Source: Fredinandcohnia quinoae
GTDB lineage: Bacteria > Bacillota > Bacilli > Bacillales > Bacillaceae_L
Length of the DNA: 64,000 nucleotides
Reading direction: 5' to 3'
NCBI RefSeq assembly: GCF_022427965.1
Contig: NZ_JAKTTI010000011.1
Coordinates: 1 to 64,000, forward strand
Within the stretch, counting starts at the first letter, position 1. Each line of letters begins with the position of its first letter. Both the position numbers and the translations under genes were made by a program. Of the stretch, positions 34,940-44,569 are shown one piece after another. The notes beneath the pieces were generated by a model. The model saw only the letters and a program-made list of their open reading frames with translations. It ran no database searches and was not told the DNA's origin.

Positions 34940-34968
34940 TTGACGGTTTTTTCATAGAATGCTAATAT
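34940..34968 (+). promoter_or_regulatory. Sigma-A promoter of the cystine-type ABC transporter operon
   Basis: TTGACG (34940-34945) and TAATAT (34963-34968) are spaced by exactly 17 bases, 57 bases before the binding-protein start. Confidence 0.85.
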
Positions 34969-34970
34969 CT

Positions 34971-34999
34971 TACTAATCCAATTAAATAACTAGGAATTA
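34971..34999 (+). promoter_or_regulatory. Candidate CymR operator
   Basis: Immediately after the -10 lies a 29-base stretch ending TAGGAATTA. From memory the CymR box ends ATMGGAATT with spaced A/T and C positions upstream, and most of these fit here, though the 5' TAA does not. CymR represses cysteine and cystine uptake genes in bacilli, which suits the operon and the site position. Confidence 0.5.
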
Positions 35000-35024
35000 A
35001 ATTAATCAAAAGGGGTTATGAATT

Positions 35025-35882
35025 ATGAAAACTAAAAAGATAGCAAGTCTTTTTACAGCAGCTTTAGCTACAGTTGTCCTTCTAGCAGGATGCGCCAGCG
35101 GTTCTGATTCAGCTTCTGGTAATGATTCAGGAGTTAGGAAGGTAAAAGTAGCCTATGATCAGGCATCAAAGCCCATCTCTTGGTTAGATGAAAATGGCAA
35201 TCCTACTGGATACGATGTGGAGGTCATGAAATTAGTGGATGAATTACTTCCAGATTATGAGTTCGAATATGTTGGAACAACAAGTGATGATCTCTTAATT
35301 GGGGTTGAACAAGGTAAATATCAAGTTGGGATTAAAAATGCATTCTGGACACAGGAAAGAACGGAAAAATTTATATACCCAAAGGAATTTCTTGGCTTAA
35401 GTAGTGCAGGACTTGTGTTAAAAAAGGAAAATGAACATATAAAGAGCCTAACTGATTTTGCATCTGCTGGACTAACATTAGCACCAATAGCTGCGAATAA
35501 TGCACAATATACGATTATCGATGAATACAACCAAGCGAACCCTGACAATCCAGTGAAATTAAAAGCAGGTGATGAATTCTCTGTTGATGTCGTTCAATGG
35601 GTGAATGAAGGTCGTGTCGACGGTGGTGTGATGATTGAAGGACCATTTGAAAAACAAGTGAAAGCTGAGGATGGCGCTTATCATAACTTAGTAAATGATG
35701 TTATCTACAACGAGTTTGACGTGATTAAAACATGGCCTTTATTTAACAAAAAAGAACAAGACTTTGCCGATGCTTATGATAAAGCAATCAAGCAGCTTAA
35801 AGAAGAAAAGAAAACGAATGAACAAAGTGTAGAATTTTATGGCAGGGATTTGTTTGAGGTGCTTGACACCGTTGATAGATAA
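35025..35882 (+). CDS. Amino-acid ABC transporter substrate-binding lipoprotein, probable cystine
   Basis: This family 3 solute-binding protein of 285 residues has a lipoprotein signal (MKTKK, hydrophobic core, lipobox LLAGC near residue 23). Type 3 features follow: VKVAYDQASKPISWLDENGNPTGYDVEVM with the conserved Gly-Tyr-Asp-Val-Glu, and ERTEKFIYP. It is the first gene of a four-gene operon with two permeases and an ATPase, laid out like the TcyJKLMN cystine/sulfur-compound importer of B. subtilis but with one binding protein instead of two. Proximity to metI-metC and the possible CymR site favour cystine or another sulfur compound. Confidence 0.8.
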   Translation: MKTKKIASLFTAALATVVLLAGCASGSDSASGNDSGVRKVKVAYDQASKPISWLDENGNPTGYDVEVMKLVDELLPDYEFEYVGTTSDDLLIGVEQGKYQVGIKNAFWTQERTEKFIYPKEFLGLSSAGLVLKKENEHIKSLTDFASAGLTLAPIAANNAQYTIIDEYNQANPDNPVKLKAGDEFSVDVVQWVNEGRVDGGVMIEGPFEKQVKAEDGAYHNLVNDVIYNEFDVIKTWPLFNKKEQDFADAYDKAIKQLKEEKKTNEQSVEFYGRDLFEVLDTVDR

Positions 35883-35992
35883 CAAGACTTTTTGAAAATA
35901 GTGGCTGCAAACTTGTCTCTTGCTTGGGGTGAAATCACACCTAAGTTTATAGGGAGACAAGTTTTTTCTACTAATAAGGATGGTGAGAAAAC

Positions 35993-36700
35993 GTGGAAAA
36001 GTATTTTAATGCAACTTATATTTGGGAGTCCATCCCAATGTTACTTCCTTTTTTAAAAGTAACTTTTTTAGTAACAGTTCTATCCGTATTATTCGGAACG
36101 ATTCTAGGTTTCATTTTGGCGATCATGAAACTTAGTAAAAATAAAATTGCACAGAAAATAGCTCACGGTTATACAACGATTTTACGCTGTACTCCATCCA
36201 TTGTCCTGCTTTTTCTTGTGTACTACGGACTCCCTGCAATTGCTAGTAATTTCAAAGTCGACCTTAATAATGTCGAGACAATTGTCTTTGTTGTCATTAC
36301 CTTCACCCTTCAATTCGGAGCTTTAATGTCTGAAGTAATCCGTTCATCCTATGAAGCAATTGATAAAGGTCAATTTGAAGCAGCAGTTAGTGTCGGCTTA
36401 AGTCCTATTCAAGCATATTGGAGAATTATTTTACCACAGGCGTTTGTCGTTGCCTTGCCGAATTTCGGCAATAGCTTACTTGAGCTTATGAAAGAAGGAT
36501 CATTAGCCTATACGATTGGTCTAATCGATATTATGGGGAAGGCCAATCTGATTATAGCTGGCAATATTAATGCACATGCATTGGAAATATATATTGGTTT
36601 ATCAATTATTTATTGGATCCTCTCAATTGCAATTGAACAAACCTTCTTGAAATTAGAAAAGATTTTCAGCAAAGGCAAACAAATCATTAAAACAACTTAA
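35993..36700 (+). CDS. Amino-acid ABC permease (TcyL/HisM family)
   Basis: This polar amino-acid permease of 235 residues has about five spans and a His/Glu/Gln/Arg-type loop (YEAIDKGQFEAAVSVGLSPIQAYWRIILPQA, about 120-150). The start is GTG at 35993 after GGTGAG. It differs clearly in sequence from the next permease, so the transporter has a heterodimeric membrane unit, as TcyL/TcyM do. Confidence 0.86.
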   Translation: MEKYFNATYIWESIPMLLPFLKVTFLVTVLSVLFGTILGFILAIMKLSKNKIAQKIAHGYTTILRCTPSIVLLFLVYYGLPAIASNFKVDLNNVETIVFVVITFTLQFGALMSEVIRSSYEAIDKGQFEAAVSVGLSPIQAYWRIILPQAFVVALPNFGNSLLELMKEGSLAYTIGLIDIMGKANLIIAGNINAHALEIYIGLSIIYWILSIAIEQTFLKLEKIFSKGKQIIKTT

Positions 36701-36712
36701 GGTGGTGAGAAA

Positions 36713-37426
36713 GTGTCGCAAGGTCTTGATGTTCAATTTTTAATAGATACCTTTTTTGTTGCATTATCAGGAGTTCCGGTTGCCTTACTCATTACGGTCG
36801 TATCCTTATTAATCGCGCTCCCATTAGGTTTCCTACTTGCATTAACAAGAATCAATCGAATTCCCGTCTTACATCGATTTGCACAAGTGTATGTATCATT
36901 TGTACGAGGAACACCAGTTATTGTCCAAATTTTTATCATCTATAATAGTGTCCCATTATTACTCGATTCCTTTTTTACTAAATTTAAAATCGATATGAAT
37001 GTTTATGATGTCAATCCTATTTGGTATGCATTTATCGTCTTTTCATTAAATACGACAGCGATTCTGATTGAAGTGTTCCGATCCTCGATTAGCACTGTAA
37101 GTAAAGGACAGTTGGAAGCAGCTCATTCTATCGGTCTAACAAACTTCCAAGCATTTCGAAGAATTATCATCCCTCAAACATTGGTCATAGCATTACCGAA
37201 TATTTGTACAGCGACCGTCAATCTAATCAAAGCAACGTCTTTGGGCTATGCACTTTCACTCCAGGAAATAACGTTAAAAGCTAAGGTTGCTGCAAATGTT
37301 GGCTACAATTATGTTGAGGCCTATATTGATATCTTTCTCGTCTACTTACTAATTTGTAGTTTAGTAGAGTACGCATTTAAACTGTATGAAAAGCGATTAA
37401 GCAGGTATAAAACGGCGAGTATCTAA
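36713..37426 (+). CDS. Amino-acid ABC permease (TcyM/HisM family)
   Basis: This is the second permease subunit, 237 residues, with about five spans and the loop [32 protein letters not shown]. It begins with GTG at 36713 after GGTGG, 12 bases beyond the first permease stop. An [12 protein letters not shown] segment is typical of the family. Confidence 0.86.
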   Translation: MSQGLDVQFLIDTFFVALSGVPVALLITVVSLLIALPLGFLLALTRINRIPVLHRFAQVYVSFVRGTPVIVQIFIIYNSVPLLLDSFFTKFKIDMNVYDVNPIWYAFIVFSLNTTAILIEVFRSSISTVSKGQLEAAHSIGLTNFQAFRRIIIPQTLVIALPNICTATVNLIKATSLGYALSLQEITLKAKVAANVGYNYVEAYIDIFLVYLLICSLVEYAFKLYEKRLSRYKTASI

Positions 37427-37439
37427 GGAGATGATTATT

Positions 37440-38195
37440 ATGTTAGAAATAAAAAATATCAGCAAGTCCTTCGGAAATAATGTAATTATTAAAGACTTAG
37501 ATTTAAAAATAGACAAGGGTGATGTTGTCGTTATTCTTGGTCCAAGTGGCTCAGGGAAGACAACATTACTCAGATGTATTAACTTCCTTGAAAAAGCTGA
37601 TAAAGGGCAGGCAATTTCCGGAGAAATTGAGGTCAACTTAAAAACGGCATCAAAAAAACAAATTCATAAAATTAGACAAAAAGTCGCCTTTGTCTTTCAA
37701 AATTATAATCTATTCAATAATAAAACTGCATTGGAGAATGTAACCGAAGGACTTATTATCGGTAGAAAGGTTCCTAAGGCTGAAGCAATTGAAATTGGTA
37801 AAAAGGCTTTAGACAAAGTTGGACTATCGGAAAAATATAATTCATACCCAAGTGAATTATCAGGTGGTCAGCAGCAAAGAGTCGGAATCGCCCGAGCAGT
37901 TGCGCTGAATCCAGATATCATCCTTTTTGATGAACCAACTTCCGCACTTGATCCAGAACTAGTCGGTGAAGTGTTAACCGTCATGAAAAATATTGCAAAG
38001 GAAGGAACCACAATGCTAGTAGTGACCCATGAAATGTCCTTTGCCCAGGATGTCGCAAATAAAGTTATATTCATGGATGGTGGAGTCGTAGTTGAAGAAG
38101 GAACCCCTCAGGAGATTTTTGTACGGCCAAAGGAAGAAAGAACAAGACAATTTTTAAAAAGGGTTAAGCCTGAAGAGTTTATTTATAATATATAA
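37440..38195 (+). CDS. Amino-acid ABC transporter ATPase (TcyN-like)
   Basis: This 251-residue ATPase has Walker [10 protein letters not shown] (about 33-41), signature LSGGQQQR, Walker B IILFDEP and the H-loop VTHEMSFAQ, the last typical of polar amino-acid importers. The ATG at 37440 follows AAGGAG by 9 bases; an in-frame ATG at 37431 abuts the ribosome binding site and is unlikely. It closes the operon before a bidirectional terminator. Confidence 0.9.
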   Translation: MLEIKNISKSFGNNVIIKDLDLKIDKGDVVVILGPSGSGKTTLLRCINFLEKADKGQAISGEIEVNLKTASKKQIHKIRQKVAFVFQNYNLFNNKTALENVTEGLIIGRKVPKAEAIEIGKKALDKVGLSEKYNSYPSELSGGQQQRVGIARAVALNPDIILFDEPTSALDPELVGEVLTVMKNIAKEGTTMLVVTHEMSFAQDVANKVIFMDGGVVVEEGTPQEIFVRPKEERTRQFLKRVKPEEFIYNI

Positions 38196-38227
38196 AGCCA
38201 CCATCAATTGTAATGGTGGCTTTCCTT
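38194..38227. terminator. Bidirectional terminator
   Basis: AAAGCCACCAT and ATGGTGGCTTT form a perfect 11-bp stem between the convergent ABC ATPase and acyl-CoA dehydrogenase genes. T-rich sequence follows on the plus strand; the minus strand tail is weaker. Confidence 0.85.
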
Positions 38228-39375
38228 TACCTATTCCCTATCGCATTTTTCGCGAGTAACATAATCGTCATGTCATCCATCGGTGGATTATGAAGACCCG
38301 CTCGTACGTCACGATAATAGCGTTGAAGTGGATTTTTAAGTGATAAGCTTCGTGCCCCCACTACTCTCATCGCAAGATCGACAATCTTGATTGCTGCATT
38401 TGTTACTGCAAGCTTGACAGCACCTAATTCTGGTTTCATTTGATTACGTTCTACTTCATTTGATTGGTCCCATTGTTTCGTAACTGAATATAAGAAATGT
38501 CTCGCCTTCATTAATTCTAGTTCCATTTCACCAATTTTTTGTTGTACAGTCGGAATATCGATAATCGATCCCTTAATACTGTTAGGGGAATAATCTTTCG
38601 CAAAATTAATTGCATAAGATTGTGCTGCCTGTGCAATACCTAAATAGCAAGCAGGAATATGGAGCAACCATCCTGATGACCCTTTATTTCCTGGCTCAAA
38701 CCATTCAACTAAGTACTCCTCAGAAATCTTCACATTAGTTAAAACTAAATCATGACTGCCTGTTCCTTTCATGGCAATACTATCCCATGTTTCTTGAATT
38801 TCTACACCGGGAGTAGAGCGAGGAATTAAGAAATATCCTACCTCTCCACTTTCTTGTATAGTAGCCGTTACATTAAAATAATCTAATACAGGAGACATTG
38901 TCGTAAATGTTTTTCGACCATTAACGATCCAATAGTCGCCTTCCTTCACAGCTGACGTTGTTGGCTTTCCTCCCCTAGTTGGACTTCCTGTTTGTGGCTC
39001 TGATGCACAATTGTTAATAAGAGCTCCCTCTTTGACCTCGTTGCAAATCATTTCGAACATGGACTCTTTCCAAGAATTTTTTTCACCAAGATCTTGAATT
39101 ATTCCCATATGCCAGCCAATTGATAATGCTGTCGGTCCATCCCCTGTTGCGATGCATTCTTGTAGGCGTACTAGCTCATAAAGGGATATCCCTTCACCTC
39201 CAACCTTTTTTGGAAGCGTTAATGATGTATAACCGGTTTCTTTCAAATCGGCAATATTTTCGAACGGAAAGCTTCCTTCCTCATCCACCTTTGCAGCTCT
39301 AGTTAAAAAACGCCCCGAAAGCTCGGTCATTAATTCAAGTCTTTCTTCCAAACTTTTAAAATCTTGAAATCTCAT
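38227..39375 (-). CDS. Acyl-CoA dehydrogenase-family flavoprotein
   Basis: This 382-residue enzyme has the three-part acyl-CoA dehydrogenase layout: an N-terminal helical domain (about 1-115), a central beta domain (VNGRKTFTTMSPVLDYF, about 145-165) and a C-terminal helical domain (GARSLSLKNPLQRYYRDVRAGLHNPP). The helix that usually carries the catalytic Glu cannot be assigned with confidence, and the ending resembles the DszC/SfnB-type monooxygenase branch that acts on sulfur compounds and uses FMN or FAD. Position between a cystine-type importer and metI-metC makes a sulfur role plausible but unproven. The ATG follows AAAGGAG. Confidence 0.75.
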   Translation of the reverse strand: MRFQDFKSLEERLELMTELSGRFLTRAAKVDEEGSFPFENIADLKETGYTSLTLPKKVGGEGISLYELVRLQECIATGDGPTALSIGWHMGIIQDLGEKNSWKESMFEMICNEVKEGALINNCASEPQTGSPTRGGKPTTSAVKEGDYWIVNGRKTFTTMSPVLDYFNVTATIQESGEVGYFLIPRSTPGVEIQETWDSIAMKGTGSHDLVLTNVKISEEYLVEWFEPGNKGSSGWLLHIPACYLGIAQAAQSYAINFAKDYSPNSIKGSIIDIPTVQQKIGEMELELMKARHFLYSVTKQWDQSNEVERNQMKPELGAVKLAVTNAAIKIVDLAMRVVGARSLSLKNPLQRYYRDVRAGLHNPPMDDMTIMLLAKNAIGNR

Positions 39376-39576
39376 AAATTCACTGTCTCCTTTGCATTAA
39401 ACTCTTATTTAGTCCTATGCTTAACACTTAATCCGACTAATCTTATATGTTTATTATTATATCATACAACTTTTTCTTTCATGTTAAAACAATAATTCTT
39501 TTTAATTTTTCTCTTGTTTTATTCTTTAAAATGTAATAAAGTTAAGGAAATTAATTTTCCGAAAAATTACATACTT

Positions 39577-39738
39577 TTCTTATCAAGAGAGACGGAGGGA
39601 TTTGGCCCTATGATGTCTCAGCAACCAGCCTCTAAACAAGGTCCGGTGCTAATTCCAATAGGTAACCAAACCTAGAAGATAAGAAGTTTCTTTTCCATTG
39701 TAGGGACCTTCTTCTTTTAGGAGGTCCCTACTTTTTTT
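39577..39738 (+). promoter_or_regulatory. SAM-I (S-box) riboswitch with terminator
   Basis: The aptamer spans about 39577-39685. P1 is TTCTTATC/GATAAGAA, followed by the conserved AGAGACGGAGGGA, GATGTCTCAGCAACC and GGTGCTAATTCC-type blocks, and AGGTAACC. The expression platform is a strong terminator, GTAGGGACC/GGTCCCTAC with seven T (39700-39738), and a competing anti-terminator using the AAGAAG/CTTCTT segments. High S-adenosylmethionine would end transcription before metI. Confidence 0.97.
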
Positions 39739-39766
39739 ACCCATTTTACTAAAAAGGATGAGTAAC

Positions 39767-40888
39767 ATGACGAAAAGAAGCTTAAAAACAAGATTAGTGC
39801 AATTAGGAAATCATAGTGACAACACTACTGGTGCTGTAAACCCACCGATTTATTTATCTACTGCTTATCAGCATGAAGGACTAGGGAAGTCAACCGGTTA
39901 TGATTATACACGCACCAAGAATCCAACTAGAACAATTCTAGAAGAGGGGATTGCAAACTTAGAATCAGGGGATTGTGGCTATGCCTGTAGTTCTGGAATG
40001 GCTGCGATCCAATTAGTACTTTCCCTCTTTCGTACTGGTGATGAATTAGTTGTACCTGAGGATATTTATGGTGGAACATACCGATTACTTAAATATTATT
40101 CGGAAGCATATGGAATCCATACAACATATTCTGACTTTACCGATGTCGAGGTAGTTGAGAAATTAATTACAGATAAAACAAAGGCGATCTTCATTGAAAC
40201 GCCAACAAATCCATTAATGCAAGAAATTGATATAAAAAGATACTCAAAACTTGCACAAGATTACAATTTATTACTAATTGTTGATAACACTTTTTTAACT
40301 CCTTATCTTCAACGGCCGATCGAGGATGGTGCAGATATCGTGATCCACAGTGCGACCAAGTACATCGGTGGGCATAATGATGTTCTAGCTGGATTAGTAG
40401 TTGCTAAGGGGGAGGCATTATGTGAAAAGCTAACAACACTTCACAATGCTAGCGGTGCAGTTCTATCTCCATTTGATTCATGGTTATTAGTTAGAGGATT
40501 AAAAACACTTGCATTGCGAATGAAACAGCATGAGGAAAATGCAAAAAAGATTGCTGAATTTTTACAGAATGAACCGAAAGTGACCGATGTTCTCTATCCT
40601 GGAAAAGGTGGTATGTTATCATTCCGTCTTAGTGACAGTGAATGGATCGCTCCCTTTTTAGAAAATCTACAACTAATTACTTTTGCTGAAAGCCTTGGTG
40701 GTGTTGAAAGTTTTATAACTTACCCAGCTACACAAACACATGCTGATATTCCTAGGGAAGAGCGAATCCGCCGTGGAGTATGTGATCGATTATTGCGTTT
40801 TTCTGTTGGGGTGGAGGACGCAGATGATCTTATTGCGGATTTAGATCAAGTATTTTCGACATTAGAACAGGAGGTAATCGCAAAATGA
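39767..40888 (+). CDS. metI: Cystathionine gamma-synthase / O-acetylhomoserine thiolyase (MetI)
   Basis: This PLP enzyme of 373 residues joins activated homoserine with cysteine (or sulfide) in methionine synthesis. Cys/Met-metabolism features include the YGGTYRLL segment, the SATKYIGGHNDVLAG block with the PLP lysine (about 195-205) and the C-terminal SVGVEDADDLIADL. Directly downstream of an S-box and coupled to metC, as in B. subtilis metI-metC, it is safely called MetI. The ATG at 39767 follows AAAAGGATG; the ATG at 39758 lies in that site. It overlaps metC by 4 bases. Confidence 0.93.
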   Translation: MTKRSLKTRLVQLGNHSDNTTGAVNPPIYLSTAYQHEGLGKSTGYDYTRTKNPTRTILEEGIANLESGDCGYACSSGMAAIQLVLSLFRTGDELVVPEDIYGGTYRLLKYYSEAYGIHTTYSDFTDVEVVEKLITDKTKAIFIETPTNPLMQEIDIKRYSKLAQDYNLLLIVDNTFLTPYLQRPIEDGADIVIHSATKYIGGHNDVLAGLVVAKGEALCEKLTTLHNASGAVLSPFDSWLLVRGLKTLALRMKQHEENAKKIAEFLQNEPKVTDVLYPGKGGMLSFRLSDSEWIAPFLENLQLITFAESLGGVESFITYPATQTHADIPREERIRRGVCDRLLRFSVGVEDADDLIADLDQVFSTLEQEVIAK

Positions 40889-42051
40889 GCACGTTCAAGG
40901 ATCAATTAGAAACAAAACTCATTCACGCTTCATCAAGTGAAGACATTGAGCAAAGAACAGGTGCGGTTAATGTTCCTATTTATTTATCATCGACCTTTCA
41001 CCAAGCAAGCTTTGATCATTATGGACCATTTGATTATAGTCGTTCTGGAAACCCAACGAGGCAAGCTTTGGAACAAACGATAGCCGAATTAGAAGGCGGG
41101 ACAAGAGGGTTAGCATTCGCTTCCGGAATGGCAGCTATTTCTTCCGCTTTCATGCTTCTGTCTGCAAGCGATCATGTAATCGTTTCTGAAGATGTGTATG
41201 GGGGAACATTCCGTTTTGTAACAAAAGTGCTAAGTAAGTTCAATATTGACCATACATTCGTCAATATGACAGAGCTCGCCGAAATTGAGAAGGCTATTCA
41301 ACCGAACACAAAGGTCATCTACATTGAAACACCTTCAAATCCTTGCTTAGAAATTACAGATATCGAAAGCGTTGTTAAAATCGCAAAAGCAAACAATTGC
41401 TTAACTTTTCTTGATAACACCTTTATGACACCACTTTACCAAAATCCTATCGATCTTGGTGTTGATGTCGTACTGCATAGTGCTACTAAGTTTTTATCAG
41501 GGCATAGTGACATTATCGCTGGTCTTGCCGTGACTAAAGATGAAGAGCTTGGAAATAGATTAGCATTTATTCAAAATTCATTTGGGGCCATTTTAGGTAC
41601 ATATGATTCATATCTTTTAATCCAAGGAATAAAAACATTAGGTACTCGTTTGCGACAATCGACTGATTCTGCTACAAAAATAGCAAATTATTTAAGTGAA
41701 CATCCATTAATTGAAGACGTGTATTATCCTGGTCTTCCTTCTCATCCAGGGCATGATATTCATGTAAAACAATCATCAGGTGCTGGAGCCGTACTTTCTT
41801 TTAAACTACCAGATAAAGAAACTACGAAGATATTTGTTGAGCATCTTCGACTACCCAAATTCGCCGTCAGCCTTGGTGCTGTTGAATCCATTCTTTCATA
41901 TCCAGCCCAAATGTCGCATGCGGCAATGCCAAAGGAAGAAAGAGAAAAAAGAGGCATCACCGATGGATTATTACGATTATCAGTAGGCTTAGAGCACGTT
42001 GATGATTTGATAGTAGATATTGAACAAGCATTGCATTCTGCTAGCAACTAA
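40885..42051 (+). CDS. metC: Cystathionine beta-lyase (MetC)
   Basis: This second Cys/Met-metabolism PLP enzyme, 388 residues, cleaves cystathionine to homocysteine, pyruvate and ammonia. It shows YGGTFRFV, a SATKFLSGHSDIIAGL block with the PLP lysine (about 200) and the SVGLEHVDDLIVDIEQAL end. The ATG overlaps the metI stop (ATGA), so both are made together under the S-box. It is about 45 percent similar by eye to MetI, as expected for paralogues. Confidence 0.93.
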   Translation: MSTFKDQLETKLIHASSSEDIEQRTGAVNVPIYLSSTFHQASFDHYGPFDYSRSGNPTRQALEQTIAELEGGTRGLAFASGMAAISSAFMLLSASDHVIVSEDVYGGTFRFVTKVLSKFNIDHTFVNMTELAEIEKAIQPNTKVIYIETPSNPCLEITDIESVVKIAKANNCLTFLDNTFMTPLYQNPIDLGVDVVLHSATKFLSGHSDIIAGLAVTKDEELGNRLAFIQNSFGAILGTYDSYLLIQGIKTLGTRLRQSTDSATKIANYLSEHPLIEDVYYPGLPSHPGHDIHVKQSSGAGAVLSFKLPDKETTKIFVEHLRLPKFAVSLGAVESILSYPAQMSHAAMPKEEREKRGITDGLLRLSVGLEHVDDLIVDIEQALHSASN

Positions 42052-42057
42052 CAAAAT

Positions 42058-42092
42058 TAACACGAATGTAGTCTTGCTACATTCGTGTTTTT
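42058..42092. terminator. Bidirectional terminator after metC
   Basis: CACGAATGTAG and CTACATTCGTG form a perfect 11-bp stem with a 5-base loop and TTTTT on the plus strand. It lies between convergent metC and the lactone-oxidase gene. Confidence 0.9.
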
Positions 42093-43403
42093 CTATGATA
42101 TTGATAATAATTTTTTTACATATTCGTTCAAAAAGACGCCATTGGGGTCTAGCTCTTGTCGGATCTCCAGAAACTCAGGTAATTTCGGATATGTATCTGA
42201 TAGTTCTGCGAATTTCCGATTATGCATCTTCCCCCAGTGAGGTCTACCTTCATACTTCTTCATAATTTCTTCCATATCACGAAAATATGACTCATATGGC
42301 ATCCCTTTATACATGTGAAAGGCAATATATGCAGATTCTCGCTCATACGAAGGACTGAGCCAAATATCATCTGCCTTCACTGTTCTACATTCAATCGGAA
42401 AATGAACCTTATGCTTTTTTTCTTCAATACGATTCCTAACCTCAATAAGAGCAGCGCCCATATGCTCTAGTGGGATACAATATTCGATTTCCCTAAATCG
42501 AACAATTCGAGGAGTGGCAAATAATTGATAGCTATGCGCTACAATTGATGAACTACCCACTGCCTTTGCTGATAGCCTACTAAAAAAACGACTACTTTTT
42601 GGGAACAGCCTACACATTTCTGAAATTAAGAAGAATAAATAGTTTTCTAGTAAGAGATTTTGAAAGTGATGAAGTTTTAGACTTTGAGGTTTACGCTCAC
42701 TGATGTTCATTGTCTTTACTTGGACAATATCTGAATAGGGAAAAAGATAGCACTCAAAATGACGATTTGATTTTACAAATTGCTTAAGCTGTTTTTCTAA
42801 TTGTGAGAAGTGCACCTTCTGGCTTGTATACTCATATATTGGACATGAAATGATCTTCAAGGTTACTTTTACAATAATTCCAAGACTCCCTAGGGATACA
42901 AGGGCAGCCTTATAATACTCTGAATTCTCCTTTTCTGAAATAGTCAAAATAGTACCTGATGCAGTTACTAGTACGATTTCAATGGCTTGAGTTGATACGT
43001 TACCAAATTCGATTCCGGTTCCATGAGTACCAGTTGAAATTGCCCCAGCAATACTTTGAACATTAATATCCCCTAGATTTTCCTGTGCATACCCACGTTT
43101 ACCAAGTTCCTCCCCTATCTGAAATAAGCGAGTTCCACCTAGTACAGTTACTGTCCCGTTCTCCTCATCAATCGAATCTATACCACTCAGTAAGTCAAGT
43201 GACATAAGCCAAACATCCGTTTGAACTAACTTTGTAAACGAATGACCTGCTCCAACTACTCGAATTGATTTTTTCTGTTTACCAGCATCCTTAACAATCT
43301 CACAAACTTCTTCGATTGTAGCAGGATAGAAAATTCTTTCTGGAGTGCTTTCACTCGTATGAGCCCAATTTTTCCAAGTTTGTCCTTGTTTCATCTTTTT
43401 CAT
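42093..43403 (-). CDS. FAD-linked aldonolactone oxidase-like protein
   Basis: This VAO-family flavoprotein of 436 residues is related to L-gulono- and D-arabinono-1,4-lactone oxidases. The N-terminal FAD domain has VVGAGHSF (49-56), whose His54 is the usual site of covalent flavin attachment, and GTHGTG at about 127-132. The C-terminal ALO-type domain ends with a HWGKMHNRKF-like segment typical of the family. Bacilli do not make ascorbate, so the true substrate, an aldonolactone or another polyol, is unknown. The ATG at 43403 overlaps the upstream PLP-enzyme stop by 4 bases, so the two are coupled and probably act in one pathway. Confidence 0.82.
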   Translation of the reverse strand: MKKMKQGQTWKNWAHTSESTPERIFYPATIEEVCEIVKDAGKQKKSIRVVGAGHSFTKLVQTDVWLMSLDLLSGIDSIDEENGTVTVLGGTRLFQIGEELGKRGYAQENLGDINVQSIAGAISTGTHGTGIEFGNVSTQAIEIVLVTASGTILTISEKENSEYYKAALVSLGSLGIIVKVTLKIISCPIYEYTSQKVHFSQLEKQLKQFVKSNRHFECYLFPYSDIVQVKTMNISERKPQSLKLHHFQNLLLENYLFFLISEMCRLFPKSSRFFSRLSAKAVGSSSIVAHSYQLFATPRIVRFREIEYCIPLEHMGAALIEVRNRIEEKKHKVHFPIECRTVKADDIWLSPSYERESAYIAFHMYKGMPYESYFRDMEEIMKKYEGRPHWGKMHNRKFAELSDTYPKLPEFLEIRQELDPNGVFLNEYVKKLLSIS

Positions 43404-44569
43404 AAAAAGCTTACTCCTTCTCCACGATATGTTTTATATTGGTCTACAGCTCTTTCATGCTCAATGCAGATTATTTCGTTAAAACGCTCACAAATCTCAC
43501 CTGCTTTCGCAGCACGAAAAATAATTGGATCACCGATTTCTAATTTTTCATTTTCATAATAAACAGGAGTTTGAACCTCACCAGCACCTTCCAAAGGGAG
43601 AAGTTCACCACCAAGTGGAAAAACAGGCTTTGGCGTCTTATCCTTACCAGACGGCCCTGATGATACATATCCCCCACCAAGGCATGTGTACATATTGGGT
43701 GCTGGCTTTCTTACAACAGGCAGCGCAAAATACAATGCAGGATTATATTGGAAGTCATGATAATAATCAAAAAGCAATGGAGAATAAAAACCAGAACCAA
43801 CCGTTACCTCTGTCACCACATCTTCCTCGGTAGTCGTATGCATGCTTCCAGTTCCACCACCATTCACCAACTCAAGCGAAAAACCTTCATTATTTAGCTC
43901 TTGCACGATATTCTTTCTTCGTTCTTTCACTTCAATAATTGATTTCTTCTTCAGATAGTTTACGATTCTATTTTTAAAAAATTGAGCAGGAACCTTGTCC
44001 CCAACTCCAGCAATTTGTGCTTCATATCCCATAATTCCAAGGAGTCGTAGTTTTGAAGATTTCTTTATTTTTCTAGCAATCTTAACGGCTCCCTCAGCAT
44101 CCTTAATTGGTGACCGTCTAACGCCAAAATGAATTCCAGGAAATGAAGTACTCATATCAATATCTATACATAGATAAAATAGCCCATTCGTTTCGTTAGC
44201 GATTTTATCTAAATAGTCAACATGCTCAATCGCATCGATCATACAAATGATCCTCTTGCCGCTTTGATTAAGGATCGAAATTTGATTAAGCGCATCTCTA
44301 TCCCAGCATGGATATCCTAATAAAAGATTATCAAACCCTTGTTTTATTAGAAAAATAGCTTCATGTGGGCTATAACACATTAGTCCTTGAAATATAGGAT
44401 TCGAAGCTAACAATCTTTTTAATACAGGAATGGAGCGAACAGATTTCGTAGCAATACGGATGCTCTTCCCTTTTGCTTGACTCGCAATCTTTTGACAGTT
44501 ACTATCTAATGCTTGAACATCCAACAATAGGGCTGGCAGTGAAATATCTTTAGGAATTTTTGTTAACAT
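43400..44569 (-). CDS. Alanine racemase-fold PLP enzyme (D-threonine aldolase/deaminase-like)
   Basis: This 389-residue protein has an N-terminal alanine racemase-type PLP barrel; IRIATKSVRS (about 38-47) likely carries the PLP lysine. The C-terminal half has the D-serine dehydratase/aldolase-like beta domain, including GSGFYSPLLFDYYHDF and the LGGGYVSSGPSGKD segment. Related proteins are often named amino acid deaminase/aldolase, but the exact reaction is not known. It starts at ATG 44569 after AGAGAGG; the TTG two codons earlier is unlikely. It is coupled to the lactone-oxidase-like gene downstream. Confidence 0.75.
   Translation of the reverse strand: MLTKIPKDISLPALLLDVQALDSNCQKIASQAKGKSIRIATKSVRSIPVLKRLLASNPIFQGLMCYSPHEAIFLIKQGFDNLLLGYPCWDRDALNQISILNQSGKRIICMIDAIEHVDYLDKIANETNGLFYLCIDIDMSTSFPGIHFGVRRSPIKDAEGAVKIARKIKKSSKLRLLGIMGYEAQIAGVGDKVPAQFFKNRIVNYLKKKSIIEVKERRKNIVQELNNEGFSLELVNGGGTGSMHTTTEEDVVTEVTVGSGFYSPLLFDYYHDFQYNPALYFALPVVRKPAPNMYTCLGGGYVSSGPSGKDKTPKPVFPLGGELLPLEGAGEVQTPVYYENEKLEIGDPIIFRAAKAGEICERFNEIICIEHERAVDQYKTYRGEGVSFL

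Noticed and set aside
34870-35024. A second S-box or other riboswitch before the cystine importer
   Set aside because: None of the conserved S-box blocks are present; the leader is too short.
42093-43403. Vitamin C synthesis gene
   Set aside because: Bacilli do not make ascorbate, and no other gene of that route is present.
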